Assembly: GCF_000805335.1 (NCBI RefSeq)
Contig: NZ_KN708638.1
Span: 1,696,760-1,744,187 of the forward strand
DNA: 47,428 nt
Direction: 5' to 3'
Source: Streptomyces sp. CT34
GTDB lineage: Bacteria; Actinomycetota; Actinomycetes; Streptomycetales; Streptomycetaceae
The notes below the pieces were generated by a model, which did not search any database, was not told where the DNA came from, and saw nothing but the letters and a program-made list of their open reading frames with translations. Of this stretch, positions 15,284 through 22,837 are shown one piece after another. The position numbers were made by a program, and so were the translations under genes. The first letter of the stretch is position 1. The number at the start of each line of letters is the position of its first letter.

Positions 15284-16301
15284 GACGGGCCCGGTGGACG
15301 CGGGGGCCCGGTGGACGCGGGGGCCCGTTGGACGCGGGGGCCTGGTGGACGCCGGGGGCCTGGGGCGGTGCGGTGGCCCCGGTGGACGTGGAGTCCGTGG
15401 GGCGGTGCGGTGGCGGCGACTGGCTCGGCGGAGTTCGGCGCTCGCTCGGCGGTGTCGGGCGGCGCGGCGCCGGCGGCCGAGCCCGGCTCACGGTGCCGGA
15501 TGTCGGGCAGACAGAGCGGGGAGAGCAGATAGGTGGCCGCGGGCGCGAACAACCCGCTGGCGGCGCCTGTGAGTTGGACGAGAAGACCGCCCGCGCTCTG
15601 TCCCCCGGAAACCACTCGCCGTTCGCACATCCCGCATCGGGCGTCTGCCAGAGCGGATGTTGGCGTTCCGCCCAGCGTGCGTCGACCGTCCCCGTCCGCA
15701 TGCCGCGCCGCGCCTCCGGATCGCCGTACGCCTTCCCGACATGGCCGGAGATCACCACGACCACGGCGAGGGCGAGCCAGTCGTGGACGAAGGTGGCCCC
15801 GGTGCGCCAGAGGAGCGGGGCGAGGTGCGGGAACCACATCAGCAGGCCGGTGGCGAGCATGACGAGCACGGCGCCGGCGATCCAGGCGGCGTAGAGCTTC
15901 TGGCCGGCGTTGAACTTGCCCGCCGGGCGGCGGCCCCGGTGGCGGCGGAGCGTGGCGCGCAGCCAGCGGCGGTCGTGCCGGCCGTAGCGGTTGAGGCGGG
16001 TGAGGTCGGCGCGCAGCGCGCGGGAGGCCAGGCCCAGCAGCAGCGGGACCGGCAGCAGGATGCCGGCCCACTCGTGGACGGTGACCACGAGGGCGCGGCG
16101 GCCGACGAGTTCGGCGAGGAAGGGGAGGTAGAGGCAGCCCGCGGTGAGGACACAGACGGACATGAGGGTGGCGGTGGTGCGGTGCACCCAGCGTTCGGCG
16201 GGGGTGAAGCGGGCGATCCGGCCGGACGGAGAGCCGGGCGGATCGCCGGATGGAGAGCCGGAAGGGGTGCCGGACGTGCTGCCGTCAGGTGGTCGGCGCA
16301 T
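14997..16301 (-). CDS. Cytochrome b561-like membrane subunit; C-terminus abnormal
   Basis: A di-heme membrane cytochrome b (formate dehydrogenase gamma / b561 fold). Conserved residues 28-219 carry four helices with His40 (ERWVHR), His76 (VTVHEWAG), His173 (TFVHDWLAL) and His187 (ISGHVGKAY), suited to heme ligation. A Pro/Ser/Gly repeat forms the first 27 residues. Beyond WAERQHPLW (about 219) the frame runs open for another 215 codons of low-complexity sequence, across repeats and into the antisense of the kinase gene. The natural end is probably near 15640 and has been lost by deletion or frameshift. It overlaps the molybdoenzyme gene by 17 bases, its likely redox partner. Confidence 0.6.
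   Translation of the reverse strand: MRRPPDGSTSGTPSGSPSGDPPGSPSGRIARFTPAERWVHRTTATLMSVCVLTAGCLYLPFLAELVGRRALVVTVHEWAGILLPVPLLLGLASRALRADLTRLNRYGRHDRRWLRATLRRHRGRRPAGKFNAGQKLYAAWIAGAVLVMLATGLLMWFPHLAPLLWRTGATFVHDWLALAVVVVISGHVGKAYGDPEARRGMRTGTVDARWAERQHPLWQTPDAGCANGEWFPGDRARAVFSSNSQAPPAGCSRPRPPICSPRSVCPTSGTVSRARPPAPRRPTPPSERRTPPSQSPPPHRPTDSTSTGATAPPQAPGVHQAPASNGPPRPPGPRVHRARLTPHAPVRPPAVPPRSGNRLPYCAPWPGPRAPRRSRGRSRAPAPHRPRRPPRPPAGCAPVRRASPCRTPGQGPPPESRRSRPPPRAPPAPRRGTR
15287..15371. repeat. 17-bp tandem repeats after the kinase stop
   Basis: Four units of GGGCCCGGTGGACGCGG (two identical, two with 1-2 changes) plus a partial fifth begin three bases after the kinase stop codon. Period 17 is not a multiple of three and no unit contains a stop on either strand, which helps explain the long spurious frames here. 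Related fragments continue to about 15400. Confidence 0.8.
15475..15615 (-). pseudogene. Probable remnant of an MFS transporter
   Basis: In a - frame different from the cytochrome gene, about 45 codons read GGQSAGGLLVQLTGAAS then a hydrophobic stretch and CLPDIRHREPG. This resembles the helix-loop segment of MFS_3-type exporters (GGLLVQ...LLL..IRHREP). No start, no continuation on either side. It lies exactly where the cytochrome b frame loses similarity. Confidence 0.35.
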
Positions 16302-17067
16302 CGTCGCGTCCGTTCGAGCGGCCGACCCAGGCGTCGACGTCATAGCCGCGCTCCTCCCAGAAACCCGGTTCCACCCGGTCGGTGACGGTGATCTTCGACA
16401 GCCATTTCGCGGATTTGTAGAAGTACATGGGGGCGACATAGAGGCGGACCGGGCCGCCGTGGTCGTGGCCGAGGGGCTGGTCCTGCATCCGCAGGGCCAC
16501 CAGGACGTCGTCGCGGCGGGCCTGGGCGAGGGTCAGGGATTCGGTGTAGGAGCCGTCGAAGCAGCTGAAGCGGACGGCCCCGGCCCGCGGGTGGACGCCG
16601 GCGGCGGCCAGCAGCGCGCCCAGGCGTACGCCTTCGAAGGGGGTGCCGGGCACCCGCCAGCCGGTGACGCACTGGACATCGTGCACGAGCCGGGTCTGCG
16701 GAAGGCGGCGCAGGTCGGCGAGGCGGTAGGTGGCGGGGCGGTCCACCAGGCCGTCGACGGTGAGGCGGTAGGTGTGCTCGTCCTTGCGCGGGACCGAGCC
16801 GGTGACCGAGTAGTAGCGGAATCCCCCGCCGGCGGGGAGCAGGCCGGACAGCCCGGTGGGGTCCTTCTGGGCGGCGGCGCCGAGGGTGCTGTCGTAGGCG
16901 CGCTGGAGGAGCGGTGCGGCGGCGATGCCGGCGGCGCCGGCCGCGAGCATGCCCAGTACGACGCGGCGGCCGACGGGGGTGCCGCGGCCGTCGGCGCCCC
17001 GCCGCCGGTCTCCGTCGTCGTCCGGGTCGCGGGCCGGCCGCGGCTCCGGCTGCGGGTCCTGTGTCAC
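16285..17067 (-). CDS. Sulfite-oxidase-fold molybdopterin oxidoreductase
   Basis: A 260-residue protein of the sulfite oxidase / MsrP (YedY) fold. Cys133 in HDVQCVTGWRVPGTPFEG is the expected molybdenum ligand, and the segment FSCFDGSYTESLTL and YKSAKWLSKI are typical of the domain. The N-terminus has GRRVVLGMLAAGAAGIAAAPL, a hydrophobic helix behind an Arg pair, so Tat-dependent membrane or extracytoplasmic location is likely. The start is GTG. The downstream overlapping cytochrome b gene would supply electrons, as YedZ does for YedY. The actual substrate is unknown; oxidised methionine or sulfite-like compounds are candidates. Confidence 0.85.
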   Translation of the reverse strand: MTQDPQPEPRPARDPDDDGDRRRGADGRGTPVGRRVVLGMLAAGAAGIAAAPLLQRAYDSTLGAAAQKDPTGLSGLLPAGGGFRYYSVTGSVPRKDEHTYRLTVDGLVDRPATYRLADLRRLPQTRLVHDVQCVTGWRVPGTPFEGVRLGALLAAAGVHPRAGAVRFSCFDGSYTESLTLAQARRDDVLVALRMQDQPLGHDHGGPVRLYVAPMYFYKSAKWLSKITVTDRVEPGFWEERGYDVDAWVGRSNGRDDAPTT

Positions 17068-17274
17068 GGCTCGATTCGAGCATCCGGCGCACGCCCGGAC
17101 CAGACGTCGGGCACCGGCGTCAGACTTTCGTCACCGATGCCCGCAACGGCCGGTCACCGGGTGGTACAGACGGGTGCGCGCGAGAATGGTGGGTGACGCG
17201 GGCCACCCGGGGGCCGCGCCCGGGTGGCTATCCTCGGGCGCATCCCCCGCCCCGCGCGATACGAGGTGTGCGAC

Positions 17275-18171
17275 GTGACGGTGATTCTGCTCGCCCTTGG
17301 CGCGGCGTGCTGTCTGGGCACCGGGTTTGTCTTCCAGCAGATCGCGGCACAGCACGCCCCGCCGCAGGACTACCTCTCCCTGCGGCTGCTGCTCGACCTG
17401 GTGCGGATGCCGCGCTGGGTGGCCGGGATCGCGCTGATGGTGGTGGGGATGGCGCTGGGCGCGGTGGCGCTGGGCATGGGGGACATCACCCTGGTCGAGC
17501 CGCTGATGGCGACGAACCTGCTGTTCGCGATGGCGCTGGCCCGGCGGATCTCCCGGCAGCGGCTGGGCCGCAGCGGATGGGCCGGGCTGTGGCTGCTGGC
17601 CGGCGGGGTGACCGCGTTCATCGTGGCCGGGCGCCCGCACGGCAGCCGGAACAGCGGGGTCGGGCAGCTGGCGCAGTGGCTGATCATGGGTGCGGTGCTG
17701 GCCACCGCGCTGCTGCTGGCGGCCGTCGCCAAACGGGAGCGGGTGCATGTGAGCCTGGAGGCCGCGCTGCTGGGGGTGGCGGCCGGGCTGCTCTACGGGT
17801 TGCAGGACGCGCTGACCCGGATCAGCGGCGAGCGGTTCGGTGCCGGCGGCTGGGGCGCGCTGCTGACCAGCTGGCAGCCGTACGCGATCGTGGTGCTGGG
17901 GGTGCTGGCGCTGGTGCTGGTGCAGAGCGCCTTCGAGTCGGCGCCGCTGCGGATGTCGCTGCCCGCGCTGACCGCCGCCCAGCCGCTGGCCGGGATCGCC
18001 TGCGGGGTGGGGTTCCTCGGCGACCAGCTGCGGGTGACGACCGGCGCGCTGGCCTGGGAGGCGGCCGGGATCACGGCGGTGGTGGCGGGGATCGTGCTGA
18101 TCGGAAGCCATCCGGCGATGCCGCCGGGGGCCGGGAAGGCCGAGCGCGTACGGGAGCTCCAGCCCCGCTGA
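17275..18171 (+). CDS. DMT-superfamily (EamA-like) transporter
   Basis: A 298-residue integral membrane protein with about nine or ten hydrophobic helices, beginning MTVILLALGAACCLGTGFV. The inverted-repeat layout (two sets of helices, the second starting around residue 150) is typical of drug/metabolite permeases. Conserved DITLVEPLMATNLLFA and RMSLPALTAAQPLAGI helices match actinobacterial members. Substrate unknown. GTG start preceded by GAGG at eight bases; a longer frame starts 17 codons upstream but is not hydrophobic. A strong hairpin follows the stop. Confidence 0.85.
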   Translation: MTVILLALGAACCLGTGFVFQQIAAQHAPPQDYLSLRLLLDLVRMPRWVAGIALMVVGMALGAVALGMGDITLVEPLMATNLLFAMALARRISRQRLGRSGWAGLWLLAGGVTAFIVAGRPHGSRNSGVGQLAQWLIMGAVLATALLLAAVAKRERVHVSLEAALLGVAAGLLYGLQDALTRISGERFGAGGWGALLTSWQPYAIVVLGVLALVLVQSAFESAPLRMSLPALTAAQPLAGIACGVGFLGDQLRVTTGALAWEAAGITAVVAGIVLIGSHPAMPPGAGKAERVRELQPR

Positions 18172-18176
18172 GGCGC

Positions 18177-18206
18177 ACGCCGGCCGCCCGGCACGCGGGC
18201 CGGCGT
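18177..18206 (+). terminator. Terminator hairpin of the DMT transporter gene
   Basis: Perfect 9-bp arms ACGCCGGCC / GGCCGGCGT around a 12-base loop, starting five bases after the stop codon. No U-tract. Confidence 0.7.
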
Positions 18207-18240
18207 CCGACTGCGCACACGACGGCTTCCTGCCTCGCTC

Positions 18241-18288
18241 TTCATTGATGTCCGGCATGAGAACTTCGTTGATGTCCGGCATGAGAAC
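18241..18288. repeat. 24-bp tandem duplication before a TetR remnant
   Basis: Two adjacent 24-base units differ by a single base; the core TTGATGTCCGGCATGAGAAC is identical. They end six bases before the ATG of a broken TetR gene. They could be a duplicated operator or simply a duplication scar. Confidence 0.85.
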
Positions 18289-18294
18289 GGCCGC

Positions 18295-18405
18295 ATGCCC
18301 AGGGCTTCGGGTCCCGAGTTCCGGGAGAAGCCGATCCGTGCCGCCGAGGAGATCTTCGCGGTGCGGGCGTGGACGGCGCCCGGATCCGTGACATCGTGAC
18401 GCTGC
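18295..18405 (+). pseudogene. TetR-family regulator remnant (frameshifted, truncated)
   Basis: An ATG opens a frame reading MPRASGPEFREKPIRAAEEI then FAVR. After this the frame drifts and stops after 35 codons. Reading one base later restores GVDGARIRDIVTL, the turn region of a TetR DNA-binding domain. Only the first helix and part of the second are left; the ligand domain is absent. This is clearly decayed, and the next real gene starts about 90 bases on. Confidence 0.65.
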
Positions 18406-18496
18406 CATCGTGGCGCCGGCCGGCCGGGGGCAACCCCTCGCGTCCGCCCCGCGTCCCGGCGGGTGGGGTCGCCGGACCTGGTGGTTGCATGGCGCC

Positions 18497-19030
18497 ATGA
18501 CAGATCAGCAACCGCTCAACGCGGACGAAATCCTCGATGTCGTCGACGAGCACGACCGGGTGGTCGGGCAGGCCCCGCGCGCCGAGAGCTACGCCCGCCG
18601 GCTGCGCACCCGCTGCGCGTTCGTCCTGGTCCGGGACGCCGAGGACCGGATCTTCGTGCACCGGCGGACACCGCGGAAGCTGGTGTTCCCGTCGCACTAC
18701 GACATGTTCGTCGGCGGCGTGGTCGGCGCCGGCGAGTCGTACGACGAGGCGGCGCTCCGGGAGGCGGAGGAGGAACTGGGCGTACGGGGTCTGGCGCGCC
18801 CCGAGCCGCTGTTCCGCTTCCTGTACGAGACGCCGGAGCACACCTGGTGGTCGGCGGTGTACCAGGTGCGCTGCACCCTTCCGGTCGCGCCCCAGGAGGC
18901 GGAGATCGACTGGTACGCGTTCCTGCCGGAGGAAGAGCTGCACCGGCGGCTGGACGAGTGGCCGTGGACGCCGGACGGGCTGGCCGCCTACCGGGAGCTG
19001 ACCGCCCGGCGGACGGCCGGGGAACTCTGA
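18497..19030 (+). CDS. NUDIX hydrolase, isopentenyl-isomerase-like subgroup
   Basis: A 177-residue protein with a full Nudix box at residues 74-96 (Gly74, Glu80, REAEEELG). The N-terminal EILDVVDEHDRVVGQAPR and FVHRRTPRKLVFPSHYDMFVGG segments are typical of the YfcD/Idi-like subgroup, which hydrolyses diphosphates rather than isomerising isopentenyl diphosphate. The Cys and Glu pair of true Idi is not evident. Substrate unknown. No clear ribosome-binding site precedes the ATG. Stands alone between a TetR relic and a metallo-beta-lactamase-fold gene. Confidence 0.85.
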   Translation: MTDQQPLNADEILDVVDEHDRVVGQAPRAESYARRLRTRCAFVLVRDAEDRIFVHRRTPRKLVFPSHYDMFVGGVVGAGESYDEAALREAEEELGVRGLARPEPLFRFLYETPEHTWWSAVYQVRCTLPVAPQEAEIDWYAFLPEEELHRRLDEWPWTPDGLAAYRELTARRTAGEL

Positions 19031-19346
19031 GCGGACCGGGACACCGGCGGCCGGGTCCGGACCGGTCCGGTGGCTCACGGCCGGACAGAACACCTGGTGT
19101 CTCACCGCGCCCGCGGACCGCCGGATCCGGGCGACGGCCGCCGGCCGCCCGGCTCCGCTGCCGCCCCGGCTCGCACTGCCGCTGGTCGGCTGCCCGCCGG
19201 GGACGGCGGTGTGCGGCGCGGCGCTGCTGGTGCGGCCCCGCTGAGGGCGCGCCCGGCGGTACGGTGAGCCCGGCCGCGCGGAGGCGGGGACGTCCCCGGC
19301 CCGCCGGCTGCGGCGGGGCGCGGCAACCACCTTCCTGGAGCGGAAC
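19031..19346. other. Intergenic region, possible decayed coding
   Basis: No gene supported. On the + strand one frame stays open to a stop at 19242-19244 and reads WLTAGQNTWCLTAPADRRIR and, later, LPLVGCPPGTAVCGAALLV. It has protein-like composition but no start and no family I recognise. It may be the tail of a lost gene. Downstream sequence is the leader of the next gene. Confidence 0.3.
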
Positions 19347-20324
19347 ATGACCGAGCAGCAGAGCCAGGCGCCGGGCGGGAGCGAGAACCGGACCGGCGGA
19401 CGGAGCCGCGCCGGGCGGGTTCCCGAGCCCTATCTCACCGAACTCGCCCCGGGTGCCTGGGCGTTCGTCCAGCCGGACGGCGGCTGGTGTCTGAACAACG
19501 CCGGCTTCGTCACCGACGGCGGCGCCACGCTGGTCGTGGACACCGCCGCCACCGAGCGCCGGGCGCGGCTGCTGCGCCGCCGGATCGCGGAGTGCGGCGC
19601 CCCCGCGCCCCGTACGGTCGTCAACACCCACCATCACGGCGACCACACCTACGGCAACGGCGTGTTCGCGCCCGAGGCGGCGGTCATCGGGCACGCGGCG
19701 TGCCGCCGTGAGGTGCTGGCCGCCGGGCACCAGCTGCACGCGGTCTGGCCGCAGGTGGCGTACGGCGACATCCGGATCACCCCGCCGGAGATCACGTACG
19801 CCGACGAACTGACCGTGCACGTCGGGGAGTTCGAGGTGCGGCTGATCCATCCGGGGGTGGCGCACACCACCGGCGACACCATCGTGTGGCTGCCGCGGCA
19901 GCGCATCGTGTTCGCCGGTGACCTGGTCTTCCACGGGGGCACGCCGTTCGTCTTCATGGGCTCGCTGGCCGGGTCGCTGCGGGCGATCGAGGTGCTGCGG
20001 TCGCTGGACGCGGCCACCGTCGTCCCGGGGCACGGCCCGGTGACCGGGCCGGAGGTCTACGACGGTGTCGAGCGCTATCTGCGGTTCGTCGGCGAGCTGG
20101 CCCGCGCGGGGCGGGCGGCCGGGCGCACGCCGCTGGAGGTGGCGCGGGAGGCGGACCTGGGCGGGTTCGCGGGGCTGGCCGAGAGCGAGCGGCTGGTGGC
20201 CAATCTGCACCGGGCGTACGCGGAGCTGGCGGGCGCCGCGCCGGGCGCGCCGCTGGACCCGGTGACCGGGTTCCGGGAGATGGCGGCACTGAACGGCGGG
20301 GCGCTGCCGGCCTGCCACGCGTGA
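19347..20324 (+). CDS. Metallo-beta-lactamase-fold hydrolase
   Basis: A 325-residue MBL-fold protein. The metal motif THHHGDH sits at residues 94-100, followed by the fourth His in HPGVAHTTGD, the bridging Asp in FAGDLVF, and the last His in VVPGHGPVTG. The first 25 residues are a Gly/Arg-rich extension without signal-peptide character. MBL-fold enzymes hydrolyse lactones, thioesters, glyoxalase substrates and more; this subgroup (SoxH/QuiP-like layout with NNAGF near the start) is not resolved. GGAG lies eight bases before the ATG. It directly precedes the kinase-ACAD pair but has its own leader, and a palindromic operator separates them. Confidence 0.85.
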   Translation: MTEQQSQAPGGSENRTGGRSRAGRVPEPYLTELAPGAWAFVQPDGGWCLNNAGFVTDGGATLVVDTAATERRARLLRRRIAECGAPAPRTVVNTHHHGDHTYGNGVFAPEAAVIGHAACRREVLAAGHQLHAVWPQVAYGDIRITPPEITYADELTVHVGEFEVRLIHPGVAHTTGDTIVWLPRQRIVFAGDLVFHGGTPFVFMGSLAGSLRAIEVLRSLDAATVVPGHGPVTGPEVYDGVERYLRFVGELARAGRAAGRTPLEVAREADLGGFAGLAESERLVANLHRAYAELAGAAPGAPLDPVTGFREMAALNGGALPACHA

Positions 20325-20428
20325 GCGGCCGGTCCGGGGCGGCGAACGGCCGGATGACCGGTCGGGCCGGCGGGGCGTGGCGGAAATGCAGCGGGTGACG
20401 GACGCCCCACGGACGAGCACTGGACTCC

Positions 20429-20446
20429 ATACCGACTAGTCGGCAT
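20429..20446. promoter_or_regulatory. Near-perfect palindromic operator upstream of the kinase-ACAD operon
   Basis: ATACCGACTAGTCGGCAT is an 18-bp palindrome with one mismatched pair, about 60 bases before the kinase ATG. It matches ACYRACYRGTYRG, the form expected for a TetR-family acyl-CoA regulator. A second site of the same form precedes the SDR gene. The likely binder is the TetR encoded between them. Confidence 0.65.
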
Positions 20447-20504
20447 GATCGTGCGGGCGACCACCGGTAGCCATGGACCGTCCCACTCCCCACGGAGGAG
20501 CACG

Positions 20505-21557
20505 ATGAGCAACGGCACCCCTCCCCCGCCGGCCGCCGGCCGGGAGGCACCCCCCGGCCTCGACCTGGCGCGGCTGCGCGAACACCTGGACCGGGAGCGG
20601 CCGGGCCTGGTCGGCGGGCCGCTGAGCGCGCGGCTGATCGAGGGCGGCCGGTCCAACCTCACCTATCGCGTCACCGACGGCACGGCCTCCTGGGTCGTCC
20701 GCCGGCCGCCGCTCGGCCATGTGCTGGCCACCGCGCACGACATGCGGCGCGAGCACCGGGTGATCAGCGCGCTGCACGGCACCGCGGTGCCGGTGCCGGA
20801 GGCGCTGCTGCTGTGCGAGGACGAGTCGGTCATCGGCGCGCCGTTCTATGTGATGGAGCTGGTCGAGGGCACCCCGTACCGGACCGCGGACCAGCTGGCG
20901 CCGCTCGGCCCGGAGCGCACCCGCGCGGTGGTGCTCTCCCTCGTCGACACGCTGGTGGCGCTGCACGCGGTGGATCCGGCGGCGGCCGGCCTCGCCGACT
21001 TCGGCCGCCCGGACGGCTTCCTGGAGCGCCAACTCCGGCGCTGGGGCAAGCAGTTGGCGGCGTCCAAGAACCGCGCGCTGCCGCGCATCGACGAGCTGCA
21101 CGAAGCCCTCGGCCGGGCGCTGCCGGCCTCCCCCGCGCCCACCGTCGTCCACGGTGACTACCGCCTCGACAATGTGCTGGTCGGCGCCGACGACACCATC
21201 ACCGCCGTACTGGACTGGGAGATGTCCACGCTCGGCGATCCGCTGACCGACCTCGGGCTGCTGGCGATGTACTGCACGGACCTCGGCCTGCCGAAGTCGC
21301 CGGTCAGCACCACCAGCGGCGCCCCGGGTCACCCCGATCCGGACGAGCTGATCGCGCGCTATGCCGCGCGCTCCGGCCGGGACACCTCCGGCATCGCCTG
21401 GTACACCGCCTTCGCCTGGTTCAAACTCGCCGTGATCCTCGAAGGCATCCACTACCGCTTCACGCTCGGCCAGACGGTCGGCGCGGGCTTCGACCGGATC
21501 GGCGAGCTGGTGCCCGTGTTCATCGACCGCGGACTGACCACCCTCAAGGAAGGCTGA
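20505..21557 (+). CDS. Phosphotransferase (APH family), ACAD10/11 kinase-domain-like
   Basis: A 350-residue small-molecule kinase of the aminoglycoside phosphotransferase fold. Seen: a nucleotide-binding N-lobe with EGGRSNLTYRVTDG and WVVRRPPLGHVL, catalytic loop HGDYRLDNVLV (His216, Asp218), and metal-binding DWEMSTLGDPLTDLG (Asp237). This sub-branch corresponds to the kinase domain of ACAD10/11 and to LvaA, which phosphorylates the 4-hydroxyl of 4-hydroxyacyl-CoA. Start fixed by GGAGGAG seven bases upstream. The ACAD gene follows after five bases, so kinase and dehydrogenase are translated from one message. Substrate assignment is by analogy. Confidence 0.88.
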   Translation: MSNGTPPPPAAGREAPPGLDLARLREHLDRERPGLVGGPLSARLIEGGRSNLTYRVTDGTASWVVRRPPLGHVLATAHDMRREHRVISALHGTAVPVPEALLLCEDESVIGAPFYVMELVEGTPYRTADQLAPLGPERTRAVVLSLVDTLVALHAVDPAAAGLADFGRPDGFLERQLRRWGKQLAASKNRALPRIDELHEALGRALPASPAPTVVHGDYRLDNVLVGADDTITAVLDWEMSTLGDPLTDLGLLAMYCTDLGLPKSPVSTTSGAPGHPDPDELIARYAARSGRDTSGIAWYTAFAWFKLAVILEGIHYRFTLGQTVGAGFDRIGELVPVFIDRGLTTLKEG

Positions 21558-21562
21558 GCCCC

Positions 21563-22777
21563 ATGGACTTCGCATTCGACGCCCGCACCGAGGAACTGCG
21601 CCACCGGCTCCTGGCGTTCATGGACGAGTACGTCCACCCGGCCGAGCGGACCGCTCACGAGCAGCGGGCCGCGCTCGCCTCGCCGTGGGACACCCCGGCG
21701 GTGGTCGAGGAGCTGAAGGCCGAGGCGCGGCGGCAGGGGCTGTGGAATCTCTTCCTGCCGGACAGCGAATACGGGGCCGGGCTGACCAACCTCCAGTACG
21801 CGCCGCTGGCCGAGATCACCGGCCGCAGCCCGCAGTTGGCGCCCACCGCGCTGAACTGCGCGGCGCCGGACACCGGCAACATGGAGGTGCTGGCGCAGTT
21901 CGGTGACGCGGCGCAGAAGAAGCAGTGGCTGGAGCCGCTGCTGGCGGGCGAGATCCGGTCGGCGTTCGCGATGACCGAGCCGGAGGTGGCCTCGTCGGAC
22001 GCCACCAACATCGAGACCCGTATCGAGCGGGACGGCGACAGCTATGTCATCAACGGCCGCAAGTGGTACATCTCCGGGGCGATGAACCCGCTGTGCCGGA
22101 TCTTCATCGTGATGGGCAAGACCGATCCGAACGGCGCCGACATCCGGCGCCAGCAGTCGATGATCCTGGTGCCGCGGGACGCCCCCGGCCTGACCGTCAC
22201 GCGCGCCATGCAGGTCTACGGCTACGAGGACCACTACCACGGCGGGCACGCCGAGGTCGTCTTCGACGGCGTCCGGGTGCCGGCGGGCAACCTGATCGGC
22301 GAGGAGGGCGGCGGCTTCGGCATCGCCCAGGCGCGGCTCGGGCCCGGCCGGATCCACCACTGCATGCGACTGATCGGGATGGCCGAGCGGGCGATCGAGC
22401 TGATGTGCCGGCGGGCGGTGGGCCGTACCGCGTTCGGGAAGCCGCTGGCCCAGCAGGGCGTGGTCCAGGAGTGGATCGCGGACGCCCGGGTGGCGGTGGA
22501 GCAGCTGCGGCTGCTGGTGCTGAAGACCGCCTGGCTGATGGACACCGTCGGCAACAAGGGCGCGCACACCGAGATCCAGGCGATCAAGATCGCCACCCCG
22601 CGGACGGTCGTGGACATCCTCGACAAGGCGGTGCAGCTGCACGGCGCGGGCGGGGTCAGCCAGGACTTCCCGCTGGCGGAGCTGTGGGCCGCGGCCCGGA
22701 CGCTGCGGCTGGCGGACGGGCCGGACGAGGTGCACCAGCGGTCGCTGGCCCGGCGCGAGATCAAGCAGTACCTGTAA
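21563..22777 (+). CDS. Acyl-CoA dehydrogenase, ACAD10/11 (LvaC) type
   Basis: A 404-residue FAD enzyme. The N-terminal helical domain is followed by the FAD-binding AFAMTEPEVASSDATN and NGRKWYISGAMNP segments and a C-terminal helix ending LADGPDEVHQRSLAR. The DGPDEVH ending (Asp385-His391) replaces the YEGT/Glu motif of classical dehydrogenases and marks the ACAD10/11 branch. In that branch the enzyme acts on 4-phosphoacyl-CoA, eliminating phosphate to give an enoyl-CoA. It is paired with the matching kinase five bases upstream, which mirrors the fused domains of the animal proteins. Its TAA stop sits inside the first of three GTAAC palindromes. Confidence 0.9.
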   Translation: MDFAFDARTEELRHRLLAFMDEYVHPAERTAHEQRAALASPWDTPAVVEELKAEARRQGLWNLFLPDSEYGAGLTNLQYAPLAEITGRSPQLAPTALNCAAPDTGNMEVLAQFGDAAQKKQWLEPLLAGEIRSAFAMTEPEVASSDATNIETRIERDGDSYVINGRKWYISGAMNPLCRIFIVMGKTDPNGADIRRQQSMILVPRDAPGLTVTRAMQVYGYEDHYHGGHAEVVFDGVRVPAGNLIGEEGGGFGIAQARLGPGRIHHCMRLIGMAERAIELMCRRAVGRTAFGKPLAQQGVVQEWIADARVAVEQLRLLVLKTAWLMDTVGNKGAHTEIQAIKIATPRTVVDILDKAVQLHGAGGVSQDFPLAELWAAARTLRLADGPDEVHQRSLARREIKQYL

Positions 22778-22837
22778 CGCCGTTACGGGGCGGTGCCGGT
22801 AACGACGTTACAGGCCCGGCGTCTGTCACGCCGTTAC
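22774..22837. repeat. Three regularly spaced 13-bp palindromes between convergent operons
   Basis: GTAACGCCGTTAC, GTAACGACGTTAC and GTCACGCCGTTAC start at 22774, 22799 and 22825, a 25-26 base period. The first contains the ACAD stop codon and the third overlaps the TetR stop on the other strand. They may be a compound bidirectional terminator or protein-binding sites. Confidence 0.75.

Noticed and set aside
19031..19244. Open + frame ending LPLVGCPPGTAVCGAALLV
   Set aside because: No start codon with a ribosome site and no recognised family; kept only as a note in the intergenic entry.
22774..22837. Regularly spaced repeats considered as a CRISPR array
   Set aside because: Only three 13-base palindromes with 12-13 base gaps; units and spacers are far too short and no cas gene is near.
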